Notes under the pieces: model-generated | Told to the model about the DNA's origin: nothing | Database searches by the model: none | The model's input: only the letters and a program-made list of their open reading frames with translations | Position numbers and translations under genes: made by a program | Shown here: positions 52,326-61,716 of the stretch, piece by piece | Numbering within the stretch: position 1 is the first letter of the stretch | How the letters are laid out: the number at the start of each line of letters is the position of its first letter | NCBI GenBank assembly: GCA_041156125.1 | Contig: JBEVTI010000006.1 | Coordinates: 155,234-219,233, forward strand | DNA from: Paraktedonobacter carboxidivorans | Lineage (GTDB): Bacteria > Chloroflexota > Ktedonobacteria > Ktedonobacterales > Ktedonobacteraceae | DNA length: 64,000 bases | Direction of reading: 5' to 3'

Positions 52326-54233
52326 TTAGCGATACGCTTCTGCCTGTAAGTTAAACAGTTCCGCGTAGCGTCCGTCAAGTGCGATCAATTCACTGTGTGA
52401 GCCGCTTTCTTTGATGATACCCTGTTCGATGACGAAGATGCGGTCGGCCAGACGCACAGTGCTGAAGCGATGGCTGATAAAGACTGCTGTTTTGCCTCTG
52501 GTGAGTAGACGAAACTTGGTAAAGATCTCGTACTCGGCCTGAGCGTCAAGTGAACTGGTTGGCTCGTCAAGCACCAGGATTGGTGCATCGCGCATAAAGG
52601 CGCGGGCCAATGCGACCTTCTGCCATTCGCCACCGCTCAACTGTGATCCGTCTTTGAACCAGCGCCCCAGCATGGTCGCGTATCCAGAGGGTAGTTTATT
52701 AATTACCGTGCTAGCACCACTTTTGCCCGCAGCCTCCATTACCATGTCGATATTCTCGATTTCGTCTATTTTACCTACGCCGATATTTTCGCGCGCGTTC
52801 ATATGGTATGTCACATAATCCTGGAAGATCACGCCGATTACGCGCCTGAGTTCCTCGATCTCATACTCGCGAATATCGCGCCCGCCGATCAGGATCTGTC
52901 CTTTGTCGGGATCGTAAAGGCGCGTCAGGAGCTTGACAATGGTTGTTTTGCCAGCGCCATTGCTGCCCACCAGCGCGATGGCCTCGCCAGCTTTAATCGT
53001 AAAACTCACATCGCGCAATGCCGCCGCGGTCACAGGATCTTTGCCTGGGTAGGTAAAGCTGACATTACGAAATTCAATAGTCAGGCCAGGTACTGCGAGA
53101 TCGCGCTCCAGTGGATGGGGTTGCGCGGGAGAAGTAATGCTCGGCTGGTATTCCAAAAACTCGTACAGCGTACTGACGAAAAGATTATTCTCGTAAATGC
53201 CGGAAAATCCATCGAGCACACCTTGAAAGCTTGATCCTACCTGAATTACTGCCTGAGTGAACCTTGTCAGGCCAGCGATCCCTATACTACCAGTCACAGC
53301 TCGAAAAGCCACATAGATATAAATTGCTGAGTTAGCCAGTGTTGAGAGACCTCCCCAGGCAAAGCCGACCAGGTAGCGTCCGACCACAATCTTTTTGTTT
53401 TCCTGATAAAATTCTTCTGCAAGCTCTTGATATTGCCCGACAAAAAAGTTTCCCAGGTTAAAGAGTTTGATCTCTTTGTTGTAGGAGTCAACCGTCATCA
53501 GACGATTCAAGTACATCAACATGCGACGCATTGGCGACTCGCGGCGCATCTTATGGTAGCCCTGCCAGCCATAGCGTGAATTGGAGATAAACGAAGGGAT
53601 AGGCAAAACCATGGCAATCAGCGCCAGCCACCAGGCCAGTTGCAAGAGAATAAACAACATCGAGAGCAGAGTAATCAGGGTGCGGACAAAGGTAAAGACC
53701 TGCGAAACCATCTGGGTTGGTTTATAGGTCGATTCATCCGCTGCATTACGCAATTTGTCATAAAATTCAGGATCTTCAAAAAAAGCCAGATCTAATGTAT
53801 CTGCCTTGTGGAGGATCATCAATTGCACCCGATTTCCTGTACGCTCTTGCAACAGTTGTTGCGAGATATTGGTAAGTGTGCTTATCAAGCTTTGTAACAG
53901 CCCAACAACCAGTTGCGCTCCCACATAGAACCAGACCTCGGAGAGATCGTGCTGACGACTGAATGCTGCCTTGACAACGCTCTGCAAAACGCCTCCTGAA
54001 ATCCACACGCTTGCCGCTGGCAAGAAACCGCTAATCAGGCTGAGTAAAACGAGAACGCAGGTTAGCAGGGCGCTGGTGGACCAGACCAGGTGTAAGACTC
54101 TGGGTAGCTCAGTAAAGGCCTGGAAGACTTTTCTTAGCTGAAACTTTTCGTCTTCTGACTCTTTTCGTTGTGGGGTTGCGATCACAAGATGTGGGGGACG
54201 CCGAATATTTCCGTTGTTGCCATTGCTGGACAT
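52326..54233 (-). CDS. ABC exporter, fused permease and ATPase
   Basis: About 635 residues. After a cytosolic N-terminal tail of about 50 residues, six membrane helices form an exporter domain (ALLTCVLVLLSLISGFLPAA, and others). The ATPase has Walker A VGSNGAGKTTIVKLL, signature LSGGEWQKVALARAF, Walker B ILVLDEPTSSLD and the switch histidine in VFISHRFST. It is a half-transporter that would homodimerise. AGAAAGG lies about 8 bases before the ATG at 54233; the frame continues to 54296 without a ribosome site. Its substrate is unknown; it stands alone and converges on the candidate small RNA. Confidence 0.9.
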   Translation of the reverse strand: MSSNGNNGNIRRPPHLVIATPQRKESEDEKFQLRKVFQAFTELPRVLHLVWSTSALLTCVLVLLSLISGFLPAASVWISGGVLQSVVKAAFSRQHDLSEVWFYVGAQLVVGLLQSLISTLTNISQQLLQERTGNRVQLMILHKADTLDLAFFEDPEFYDKLRNAADESTYKPTQMVSQVFTFVRTLITLLSMLFILLQLAWWLALIAMVLPIPSFISNSRYGWQGYHKMRRESPMRRMLMYLNRLMTVDSYNKEIKLFNLGNFFVGQYQELAEEFYQENKKIVVGRYLVGFAWGGLSTLANSAIYIYVAFRAVTGSIGIAGLTRFTQAVIQVGSSFQGVLDGFSGIYENNLFVSTLYEFLEYQPSITSPAQPHPLERDLAVPGLTIEFRNVSFTYPGKDPVTAAALRDVSFTIKAGEAIALVGSNGAGKTTIVKLLTRLYDPDKGQILIGGRDIREYEIEELRRVIGVIFQDYVTYHMNARENIGVGKIDEIENIDMVMEAAGKSGASTVINKLPSGYATMLGRWFKDGSQLSGGEWQKVALARAFMRDAPILVLDEPTSSLDAQAEYEIFTKFRLLTRGKTAVFISHRFSTVRLADRIFVIEQGIIKESGSHSELIALDGRYAELFNLQAEAYR

Positions 54234-54521
54234 GAAGGATACCTTTCTTCTGGGATCAGAATGCTCTAGACTTACTCTTTTATCCGCCCGGTACACATGC
54301 TACCATGGTTGATCTAATCTTTTTGACACAGGGGGGTGTCTTGCTTTAAATTCTCATCCATATTTTCTCATAAAACTATTAGTTGTGTCTACTCCTTCTA
54401 TATCAATAATCGAGGCTTTTCTGAATATAGTACTGCTCACGCGGCGGGCGCGGGACGCGGACGGGGGATATGCTTGTGATATGATAATAAAAAATCTCGA
54501 AGCTTAGCATGGAGTATAGCA

Positions 54522-56114
54522 ATGACCACAGGTGAACGTACACCACAGGATTCCACAGGTATGAAGAGAGCAGCGGAGAAGCTGGCTGAACTTCATGCGC
54601 TTAAAGAACAGGCCAGGTTGGGCGGTGGTGTGGAAAAGATCGAAAATCAGCATAAGAAGGGCAAGTTGACGGCCCGTGAGCGGCTCGATTTACTGCTTGA
54701 CGTGGACAGTTTTCATGAACTGGATATGTTTGTCACGCATCGCGCTAACAATTTTGGCCTCGCTGAGCAGAAGTTTCTGGGCGATGGCGTGGTTACTGGC
54801 TATGGTAAAATCGACAATCGTCTGGTTTATGTGTTCTCGCAGGATTTTACAGTTTTCGGCGGCTCGATGAGCGAAGCTAACGCTGAAAAGATCTGTAAAA
54901 TCATGGATCTTGCTATGCGCAATGGAGCGCCAGTCATCGGGCTAAATGATGGCGGAGGAGCGCGCATTCAAGAAGGAGTAGTCAGCCTGGGTGCTTACGC
55001 GGATATTTTTCTGCGCAATACTCTGGCCTCTGGAGTAGTTCCACAAATCTCAGCTATCATGGGACCAGCAGCGGGCGGTGCCGTTTACTCGCCCGCAATC
55101 ACTGACTTCATCTTTATGGTTGAAAATACCAGTCATATGTTTGTCACCGGTCCCGATGTGCTCAAAACAGTCACTCACGAGGATGTCAGCTTCGAGGAAC
55201 TGGGTGGCGCGATGGTACATAACGCTACCAGCGGCGTAGCCCATTTCGCCTGCCCCAGCGAAGCGGATTGTCTGCGTATGCTTCGCCAATTGATGGGCTA
55301 TTTGCCTGCTAATAACATGGAGGATGCGCCGCGTATCACGCCTAAAGACTCGCCAATGCGCGCCGAAGTAGCTCTGGATACGATTGTGCCCGATAATCCT
55401 AATAAGCCCTATGACATGAAGGAGGTGCTCAAGCATATCGTCGATGAGCAAGATTTCTTCGAGGTGCAGGAGCATTTCGCGCGCAATATTATCATTGGCT
55501 TCGCGCGCATGGATGGGCGCGCGGTCGGTATTGTCGCCCAGCAACCGGGGGCGCTGGCAGGCGTGCTGGATATTAACTCATCGGATAAAGCCGCGCGTTT
55601 CGTGCGTTTTTGCGACTGCTTTAATATTCCACTGCTCACTTTTGTAGACGTGCCAGGCTTTTTGCCAGGCTTGGCTCAGGAGCATAACGGGATCATTCGT
55701 CACGGCGCTAAACTGCTTTATGCCTATTGCGAGGCTACTGTACCCAAGATTACCATCATCACACGCAAAGCCTATGGCGGTGCTTATGACGTAATGAGCA
55801 GCAAACACGTGCGCGGCGATATCAACTATGCCTGGCCTACTGCTGAGATAGCAGTGATGGGACCGGAGGGCGCGGTGAATATTCTCTTCAGAAGCGAGAT
55901 TGAGCAGGCCAAAGATCCCGAGCAGCGGCGCAAAGAGCTGATCGCGGAATACACAGAGAAATTTAACAACCCCTATATCGCCGCCAGTCGGGGCTATGTT
56001 GACGAAGTCATTGAGCCGCGCTATACCCGTACCAGGATTATTGCCGCGCTGGATATGCTCAAGAATAAGCGTGACAACAATCCGCCTAAGAAACACGGCA
56101 ATATTCCGCTCTAA
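54522..56114 (+). CDS. Acyl-CoA carboxylase carboxyltransferase, PccB type
   Basis: A 530-residue cytosolic enzyme. The N- and C-terminal crotonase-like halves are both complete: GVVTGYGKIDNRLVYVFSQDF and PVIGLNDGGGARIQEGV, then VDVPGFLPGLAQEH and ITRKAYGGAYDVM, with MGPEGAVNILF near the end. This is the propionyl-/acetyl-CoA carboxyltransferase family; propionyl-CoA is the usual substrate for this type. It moves the carboxyl group from biotin to the acyl-CoA. No biotin carboxylase or biotin carrier gene lies nearby, so the partner must be elsewhere. GGAGTATAGC lies just before the ATG. Confidence 0.93.
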   Translation: MTTGERTPQDSTGMKRAAEKLAELHALKEQARLGGGVEKIENQHKKGKLTARERLDLLLDVDSFHELDMFVTHRANNFGLAEQKFLGDGVVTGYGKIDNRLVYVFSQDFTVFGGSMSEANAEKICKIMDLAMRNGAPVIGLNDGGGARIQEGVVSLGAYADIFLRNTLASGVVPQISAIMGPAAGGAVYSPAITDFIFMVENTSHMFVTGPDVLKTVTHEDVSFEELGGAMVHNATSGVAHFACPSEADCLRMLRQLMGYLPANNMEDAPRITPKDSPMRAEVALDTIVPDNPNKPYDMKEVLKHIVDEQDFFEVQEHFARNIIIGFARMDGRAVGIVAQQPGALAGVLDINSSDKAARFVRFCDCFNIPLLTFVDVPGFLPGLAQEHNGIIRHGAKLLYAYCEATVPKITIITRKAYGGAYDVMSSKHVRGDINYAWPTAEIAVMGPEGAVNILFRSEIEQAKDPEQRRKELIAEYTEKFNNPYIAASRGYVDEVIEPRYTRTRIIAALDMLKNKRDNNPPKKHGNIPL

Positions 56115-56141
56115 AAGGAGGAATGTATATTCAGAGGAGTA

Positions 56142-56639
56142 TTATGATGCTGAGCGATCCTCTTCCCGTGTGGAAATCAGCAGCATATAGCCAGTTTCCA
56201 GGATCGAGAGCACATCCATACCGAAGTCTTTGAGCTTAAGACGGGCGCGTGAGAGCACATTGCGCACAGGACGCATTTCATGATCCCAGGTGCCATACTC
56301 TGCTGCTTCCTGCAAACGTTCGCGGGCGCGGGAAATGGTATGTTCAGTGACCGCGCCATTGTAAAAACTGGCGAACATGACTTCGTGCGGGCAATAGTGA
56401 GGATAATGTTCCAGCAAAGGCCGTAACAAGCTCATTTCACTCTGCGTAAATTGCTGCTGAGCCAGAATACGCGGCTGCTGTTTGTTATCGACGGAGAGAT
56501 AGGAGAGTGTGCAAAGCCCGGTATTCAATGCCAGGATATGCCGTGCAGGCAAAGATCCTTGCAAATCAAAGTAGAGGATTTGCCCATTCTCCAACTTATT
56601 CATTTTTGTTGTGTCCCTGCGTACGGCCAGGCGTTGCAT
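56142..56639 (-). CDS. Winged-helix DNA-binding protein (OmpR/PhoB-type C-terminal domain)
   Basis: About 165 residues. The C-terminal two-thirds follow a trans_reg_C winged helix: the antiparallel strands QILYFDLQG and LCTLSYLSVD, then QFTQSEMSLLRPLLEHYPHY, MRPVRNVLSRARLKLKDFGM (recognition helix) and the wing LSILETGYMLLIS. There is no receiver domain, so it is not a normal response regulator; it resembles single-domain or SARP-like regulators. AAAGGAG lies 8 bases before the ATG at 56639, which fixes the start. It converges on the carboxyltransferase gene, 27 bases away. Confidence 0.7.
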   Translation of the reverse strand: MQRLAVRRDTTKMNKLENGQILYFDLQGSLPARHILALNTGLCTLSYLSVDNKQQPRILAQQQFTQSEMSLLRPLLEHYPHYCPHEVMFASFYNGAVTEHTISRARERLQEAAEYGTWDHEMRPVRNVLSRARLKLKDFGMDVLSILETGYMLLISTREEDRSAS

Positions 56640-57154
56640 AGTGTTTCTCCTTTTCCAGGCATATGGCATCACAAAACATTTTTAACGAATCGACTCATTC
56701 GTGGCCCACATGCGCTGTGTTGCCTGAATGAACTTTTCCCTGTACCTGCGTACACCAGCCTCACCGCTGTCCTCGCAGTACACATCAACCTTCCAGCTTA
56801 CATACAACGATTAGAACATACGTTCGGTAACATTCAGGTGATGCCGTTTTGTTTACTGCTCCCTGTGCTTCAATTATGCCGGAAAAAGGGGTTAGGAGTG
56901 AAGATATCTATTATCATTCTCCTTATCCAATTTATCATTTTACCAATGACCTGTTTCTCTCCTTAGCATTTTACCTTATATCGGTCGTCAGCTCACTATA
57001 ATGCGCTAGATTTCGCCATGATTTCCATTTTTTATCCATTAATCAGCGAATATGTGAACTCTTCCCTGTTTTTTTAGAGGAATGTTGTTATACTGAAATA
57101 AGAGAACCTCTTGCACTGGAAAGGTTCCAGCTGATTGCAATGAAGGAGCGCACA
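56640..57154. other. Divergent gene-free region
   Basis: No gene supported; an open frame at 56451-56966 overlaps the winged-helix gene on the other strand and lacks a start signal. A TATACT box at about 57089 may be the -10 for the small membrane protein gene, and GAACC...GGTTC (about 57103-57126) forms a small stem in its leader. Confidence 0.35.
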
Positions 57155-57352
57155 ATGATCAATACTCTTTTAATCATCTTTCCGCTGCTGATTCCCTTGG
57201 TTGTTCTAGGCCAATTTTTTGTACGTTTATTCAGCCATTGTCAGGATAAGTATGAGCGCATTTATCGCGCGTTTTCGCATACTGGTCCATCTTTTGTGCC
57301 TGGTGGACAGGGGCACCTTGCTGAGCTTCTTGCATGTTCGAGGTACGACTAG
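57155..57352 (+). CDS. Small single-TM protein
   Basis: A 65-residue protein. One membrane helix fills residues 3-22 (NTLLIIFPLLIPLVVLGQFFV), followed by a soluble tail with two Cys residues (SHCQDKYERIYRAF; LLACSRYD). GAAGGAG lies 6 bases before the ATG at 57155, which supports a real gene. No family is recognised. It is closed by a 29-bp perfect hairpin, so it has its own transcript. Confidence 0.55.
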   Translation: MINTLLIIFPLLIPLVVLGQFFVRLFSHCQDKYERIYRAFSHTGPSFVPGGQGHLAELLACSRYD

Positions 57353-57366
57353 TTATAAGTAAGATA

Positions 57367-57436
57367 TAATATGCGTTTATATGTCTGCTTTTGAAGCCTC
57401 ATAAGGTTTCAAAAGCAGACATATAAACGCATATTA
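57367..57436. terminator. Bidirectional hairpin terminator, 29-bp perfect arms
   Basis: TAATATGCGTTTATATGTCT plus GCTTTTGAA (57367-57395) pairs perfectly with 57408-57436 around a 12-base loop. It lies between the convergent small membrane gene and argD (9 bases from the argD stop). An AATTTAA run follows on the plus strand. These are the longest perfect arms in the window with a normal loop. Confidence 0.7.
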
Positions 57437-57444
57437 ATTTAATG

Positions 57445-58677
57445 CTAGATTGCTACCTCGTTAGCAGTCTCTGCCAGGGCCAGATCCAGTTTCTGGGCAG
57501 CCTCGTCCAGATCGTCCTGGCTGATTACCAGCGGTGGTACGACACGCAGAGTATCGTTACCGATAGCATTCAGCAACAGACCGTGATGCATAGCCTTCTC
57601 AACGATCTTGCCAGCCAGATTGTGCTTGACATTCACAGCGCGCATCAGACCGATGCCGCGCGGGCTATCGATCAAAGCGTATTTCGTACACAGAGTCTGC
57701 ATTTTGTCGTGCCAGTAATCGCCCATCTTACGGGCATTTTCCAGCAGGTTATCATCTTTAATTGTGCGGATAGTTGCCACTGCTGCTGCGCAGGCGATAG
57801 GATTGCCGCCAAAAGTAGTGCCGTGATCGCCAGGTACAAAGAGATCAGCGCGTGGTCCTGCCAGCATAGCACCAATCGGCACACCGCCAGCCAGGCCCTT
57901 GGCCATCGTTATAATATCTGGTACAATCCCATAGTTTTCCCAGGCAAAAAACTTGCCAGTGCGTCCCATGCTCGCCTGCACTTCATCGCAGATCATAAGC
58001 ATGTCCTTTTCATCGCAGAGTTGGCGTACACCCTGAATAAACTCACGTGAGCCCGGCCAGATGCCCCCTTCACCCTGCACTACCTCCAATAGAATGCCCA
58101 CTGTCTTAGGGCTTATAGCGGCCTTTAAAGCGGCTAAATCATCATAGCGTACCTGTTTGAAACCATCGGGCAGGGGTGCCCAGGTTGCCTGATAATGTTC
58201 CTGACCGGTCGCGGCAGTCGTTGCCAGGGTACGTCCATGGAAACTGCGCTGCATACTAATAATCTCGAAGGCGCCGTTTTTCTTCTCACGTCCGTATTTG
58301 CGCGCGAGTTTGAGCGCGCCTTCATTGGCTTCCGCGCCGCTATTGGCAAAGAATGAGCGCATCCCATTGCTCAGCAGGCCCAGTTGCTCGGCCAATTCAA
58401 TCTGGCGCGTATTATAGTAGAGGTTAGAGACATGGACCAGCTTCGTGGCCTGCTCTTGAATAGCCTCGACCACCGCTGGATGACAGTGTCCCAGCACATT
58501 GACAGCAATGCCAGCCACCAGATCCAGATAATTCTTGCCGTCCGCGTCCCAGACGCGCGTGCCATCACCGCGCATAAAGACCAGCGGATAACGTTTAAAG
58601 GCGCCCTGGTAGTACTTATGCTCCAGCTCCATCCAGTGATCCTGAGCACTCTCGAATGTCTGATGTGTCATAGACAT
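57445..58677 (-). CDS. argD: Acetylornithine/ornithine-type class III aminotransferase
   Basis: A 410-residue PLP enzyme of aminotransferase class III. The conserved blocks are NYLDLVAGIAVNVLGHCHP near the start, FANSGAEANEGALKLARK, MICDEVQASMGRTGKFFAWE and the Schiff-base Lys in ITMAKGLAGGVPIGAML. ArgD converts acetylglutamate semialdehyde to acetylornithine in arginine synthesis; a succinyldiaminopimelate role is common too. No other arg genes are nearby. AAAGGAG lies about 11 bases before the ATG. A T-box with terminator precedes it, so expression should follow charging of one tRNA. Confidence 0.85.
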   Translation of the reverse strand: MSMTHQTFESAQDHWMELEHKYYQGAFKRYPLVFMRGDGTRVWDADGKNYLDLVAGIAVNVLGHCHPAVVEAIQEQATKLVHVSNLYYNTRQIELAEQLGLLSNGMRSFFANSGAEANEGALKLARKYGREKKNGAFEIISMQRSFHGRTLATTAATGQEHYQATWAPLPDGFKQVRYDDLAALKAAISPKTVGILLEVVQGEGGIWPGSREFIQGVRQLCDEKDMLMICDEVQASMGRTGKFFAWENYGIVPDIITMAKGLAGGVPIGAMLAGPRADLFVPGDHGTTFGGNPIACAAAVATIRTIKDDNLLENARKMGDYWHDKMQTLCTKYALIDSPRGIGLMRAVNVKHNLAGKIVEKAMHHGLLLNAIGNDTLRVVPPLVISQDDLDEAAQKLDLALAETANEVAI

Positions 58678-58790
58678 GGTTCGTTTTACTCCTTTGCTGT
58701 AGACAATGGTTGCCTGTCAGACGTAGCATGCACCATTCTCCTGGAAGGATGGCCATGCTGCGCGTCTTAGCTGGGGAGAAGCAAGGCATG

Positions 58791-58830
58791 AAAAAGCCCT
58801 CGCCCCTCCTGATATTGCGAAAGGGACGAG
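58791..58830 (-). terminator. Terminator of the argD T-box leader
   Basis: On the minus strand CTCGTCCCT and AGGGGCGAG form a 9-bp stem (one G-U pair) around a loop containing TTCGCAATATCAGG, followed by GGCTTTTT. It lies between the T-box core and argD. Confidence 0.75.
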
Positions 58831-59130
58831 AGCGTAGAGGATTGCATAAATTCTACACACCCGCGGTGCCACCCTGGTTGTCACTGCCCGCTCCATAACA
58901 TCCCTTCACCTCTTAGTGATGGATAACAGAACGTGACCACTTATTTATGGTTCTTCTGCTGCATGGGAACCAGCCATCCACGCCTACTTATCTCATGGCT
59001 TCTTTGGGGCCACCAGATTTTCTTCGGCAGGCTGCTCACGAAGGCGTTCTGGGAGAACTACCCCATTCCGAACTTGCACTCTGCTTCGGATCGCTGTTGG
59101 GAGTCACTTCCCCTACTATTTTCGTTCAAC
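58831..59130 (-). promoter_or_regulatory. T-box riboswitch upstream of argD
   Basis: On the minus strand the T-box core CCAGGGTGGCACCGCGG lies at 58877-58861, with the antiterminator bulge TGGCACC that pairs the tRNA acceptor end. Upstream (about 59130-58890) is a stem-rich segment including a TCCGAA...TTCGGA arm with GCAGAGTGCAAG in its loop, as expected for Stem I. The specifier codon could not be assigned by eye. When the cognate tRNA is uncharged the antiterminator forms and argD is read. Confidence 0.8.
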
Positions 59131-59422
59131 GCAGGTCAGCAATTTTTCTCTGTTGTGTTTCACAGGATACCAGTACCGTGTAAAAAAGTCAAACATCGTT
59201 GCGTGAGTTTGCCAGTCTCTTTCTCAACGGAAGCAATAGCTTCGTGCGCGAAAAACTCATGGTTGTGGCGTATACCAAATAGTCAAATTTCCATGTTTAT
59301 AATGGAATGATATAATTCTATGGAAGTGTTTGCTCGAAGCTTTTCGACCGACCACATTCGACCTCCGTCAAATTGCGACGGGGATATTGAGAGTAGGCGA
59401 AATCTTTCAAGGAGGGATTTTT

Positions 59423-59785
59423 ATGGCGTCTCTTGCTTTAGGTGTCCTGATGCTAGCTGGTATCTCTATTCAGATTGGCAGCCATGTTTGGGACATCAGT
59501 AGCAGCTTGATTGTCTATCTGATCGTCGCGGCCATTGTGGGATTTTTGGCCGAATTGATTGTCGGCTGGAAGCTGCCTTTTGGAATTATCGGGGCGATAA
59601 TTGTGGGCCTGATCGGTGTATGGCTAGTTACGCAGGTAATCGTTATCAACGGTATTCCTGATTTTACGATTGATAGTGTGCCGATCATCCACGCGATCAT
59701 AGGCGCGCTGATCCTGGTAGCGCTCTGGCATCTTATCACTTACCCCTTCTGGCGCACTCGCCGCCGCACCCGTTATTATCGCTAA
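59423..59785 (+). CDS. GlsB/YeaQ/YmgE family membrane protein
   Basis: A 120-residue membrane protein with about four helices. The VYLIVAAIVGFLAELIVGWK and FGIIGAIIVGLIGVWLV stretches give the G-x-x-A/G-E...G...G pattern of the transglycosylase-associated (YeaQ/YmgE/GlsB) family, general-stress-induced membrane proteins of unknown mechanism. AAGGAGGG lies 5 bases before the ATG at 59423, with a long leader: TATAAT boxes lie at 59298-59303 and 59311-59316. The open frame extends to 59330 without a start signal. Confidence 0.75.
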   Translation: MASLALGVLMLAGISIQIGSHVWDISSSLIVYLIVAAIVGFLAELIVGWKLPFGIIGAIIVGLIGVWLVTQVIVINGIPDFTIDSVPIIHAIIGALILVALWHLITYPFWRTRRRTRYYR

Positions 59786-59807
59786 AGTTTGCATTGATGG
59801 TAAAAGA

Positions 59808-59846
59808 GAGGAGCAGCTATCTCGTGTATAGAGATAGCTGCTCCTC
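59808..59846. terminator. Bidirectional hairpin, 16-bp perfect arms
   Basis: GAGGAGCAGCTATCTC pairs perfectly with GAGATAGCTGCTCCTC around a 7-base loop, 22 bases after the GlsB-like stop. It probably ends that transcript; the opposite-strand phosphatase gene ends 136 bases further on. Confidence 0.6.
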
Positions 59847-59981
59847 AGTATGCTAGATGCTATAAATGTTATGGCAGAAAGTGCTCTATTGTGGAGCTAC
59901 CTGAGCGGGAGAGGAGCCTGTGCTCTCTAACTTCGCTGGTTACTTGCTTTAATGAGTAAGAACTACTGGAAGCAGGGGAAA

Positions 59982-60680
59982 CTATGCATATACAAGCTTT
60001 CTTAGCTGAGAGTGTTGAGCTGTATTTCTTTTATCAAAATGCTCAGGAAGCTCCACTATTTGTCCGTAAGGATGGGAGAGTTGTTTTTCCAAAAGAGTAT
60101 TTCTAAAATACTGCATCTCTGCTTTTGTGGGATTGCTACTAATCCATCCTTCTATCAGGCCTTGTGCAGCTATAATATATTGTTCGTGAGTAAAAAAGAG
60201 AATAGAGCCAGATTCTTGCCATATCTCGTCTAAATTACGGCCAACGCGTTTAATGAACATTTCAAATGACTCGCCATTTCCGTCTCTATAGAGAGGATCA
60301 CATCGTTTCCAGTAGTCTTTCACCAGAGATTTACGCTCTTGCATAGTACAGGAGAAACCATCGAGTGAGCCTAAATAAGTGAACTCGTGAATATCTGAAA
60401 ATTGCCAGGGAGTATCAGGAAAGCGCTCAAGAGTTGGCTGCGCGGTTTCCCATGCACGTGCATAATCCGAGATAACAATCAGGTCGGGAGGACAGATAAA
60501 GCGCTCGCCTAGTTCCTCACCTTGCTTTTTGCCATACGGCGTTAGATGGACTTCTTTGCTATGAGTGGCTGCTATGTTTTTGTAAGCTTGACTCTCGCCA
60601 TGTCGAGCAAAAAGGATTTTTCCTCCTGACGGATCTACTTTTGACCCTTCTGTATAGCGTTTCCACATTTTCTGCATCAT
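59982..60680 (-). CDS. Histidine phosphatase superfamily protein (copy 2)
   Basis: About 232 residues. The catalytic RHG motif is ILFARHGESQAY, the region 2 Arg is in YARAWETAQPTL, the acid is in HEFTYLGSL, and the second catalytic His is in FFTHEQYIIAA. The order and spacing match the phosphoglycerate-mutase/SixA branch. A distinctive block is shared with copy 1: EFTYLGSL...QERK...YWKRCDP...GESF. It removes a phosphate from a small molecule or protein, target unknown. The ATG at 60680 follows GAGAAGG by 5 bases. It follows kinase copy 2 by 299 bases on the same strand. Confidence 0.85.
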   Translation of the reverse strand: MMQKMWKRYTEGSKVDPSGGKILFARHGESQAYKNIAATHSKEVHLTPYGKKQGEELGERFICPPDLIVISDYARAWETAQPTLERFPDTPWQFSDIHEFTYLGSLDGFSCTMQERKSLVKDYWKRCDPLYRDGNGESFEMFIKRVGRNLDEIWQESGSILFFTHEQYIIAAQGLIEGWISSNPTKAEMQYFRNTLLEKQLSHPYGQIVELPEHFDKRNTAQHSQLRKLVYA

Positions 60681-60981
60681 CAAAACCTTCTCTTGTCTTT
60701 ACAATTTAAGGAAATTTTCTGGCATCTTATATGTCACTGTAACGCACCAAATAAGCTTAGCTATGTCTGACAAAAATATTTAAAAGGCAAAAGCAGACTT
60801 TTGCTAGCATATTTTGCTGGCAAGATTGACGAAAAATTGTTTCTGGAAATTTCCTTATTGGGACAAGTATAAATGAAAAATCCATGTCGCATTATGCCAA
60901 TTCTCTGCCACAGATCTGCCATTTTATACTTAATATTGGCATAAACGAGCCTCTAATGATCTTCAACTTATTAGAAAGCGA

Positions 60982-61704
60982 TTACCGAATAATATTTGTC
61001 TCTTTAAGCATGATTTCAATTTTGCTAAAAACATCTTGTGCATATTCATCCAATGTTGGTGTTGTATTGATAATCAGGCCTTTACTGATATGCTCGATTG
61101 ACACTATTCCGTGAGCACTATTAAATTTCTCTGGCAGTGAAGCGTTATCCAGGATATGCGAGAAGAGTTCTACCAACTCTTTATCATCCCGTATCAGTGG
61201 TAGTTCTGTATTGTAGGGTTTAAACTCACTACCCCTTGCTTTTAGACGTTTGGTACGTGTCTCTTTGTCAGCGACACAGAAGATCACTTTTATGTGGTAA
61301 GGCTGAACGTGATAGTGTTCTGTTTTTTTCAGCGCCTCCTGGATTGTGTTAAGAATGAAAGTGTGCTCATTGCTGGTATCGATAATACAAGATTTCCTTT
61401 TAGTCAGCACCTCCTGCTCAACTATTGTAAACAGGTCGTCGTAAGCATTATGGCCAGCTAATTTTACGTCTTCCTGTAACTCTAGATGTTCACGCTTGAA
61501 CTTATCCTTAATCAGTATTTCCCAGTCAAGATTTAATTCTCTAAGTCTGTCAAACAACCAGTTGGCGAGAGTGGTTTTACCAGTTCCCGCAAAGCCTGCC
61601 ATCAGCAATAACATAGGCGCAGTTGCTGGTGGATGCTTTATTTCCTGAGGAAGGAGATCATATTCGGGATTTCTCCAATGATCAATGCATTTTCTCTGTT
61701 TCAC
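60982..61704 (-). CDS. P-loop kinase, AAA_33/COG0645-like (copy 2)
   Basis: A 240-residue protein. Walker A is MAGFAGTGKTTLANWL (about 33-48), the conserved Asp/Asn pair is IIDTSNEHTF, and the LID-type Arg segment is TRTKRLKARGSEFKPY. This is the small zeta-toxin/polynucleotide-kinase-like family that phosphorylates hydroxyls of nucleotides, sugars or RNA ends. It starts with GTG 12 bases after the copy 1 phosphatase stop, so phosphatase 1 and kinase 2 are translationally linked. It is a clear paralogue of the 62667 kinase. Visibly AT-richer than the genes before 59 kb. Confidence 0.8.
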   Translation of the reverse strand: MKQRKCIDHWRNPEYDLLPQEIKHPPATAPMLLLMAGFAGTGKTTLANWLFDRLRELNLDWEILIKDKFKREHLELQEDVKLAGHNAYDDLFTIVEQEVLTKRKSCIIDTSNEHTFILNTIQEALKKTEHYHVQPYHIKVIFCVADKETRTKRLKARGSEFKPYNTELPLIRDDKELVELFSHILDNASLPEKFNSAHGIVSIEHISKGLIINTTPTLDEYAQDVFSKIEIMLKETNIIR

Positions 61705-61716
61705 ACCAATTTTTCA

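Noticed and set aside
56451..56966. 171-codon plus-strand frame
   Set aside because: It overlaps the winged-helix gene on the other strand, lacks a ribosome site, and its product has no domain pattern.
58933..59310. Plus-strand frames across the argD leader
   Set aside because: They run through the T-box RNA, which explains the sequence conservation and structure better.
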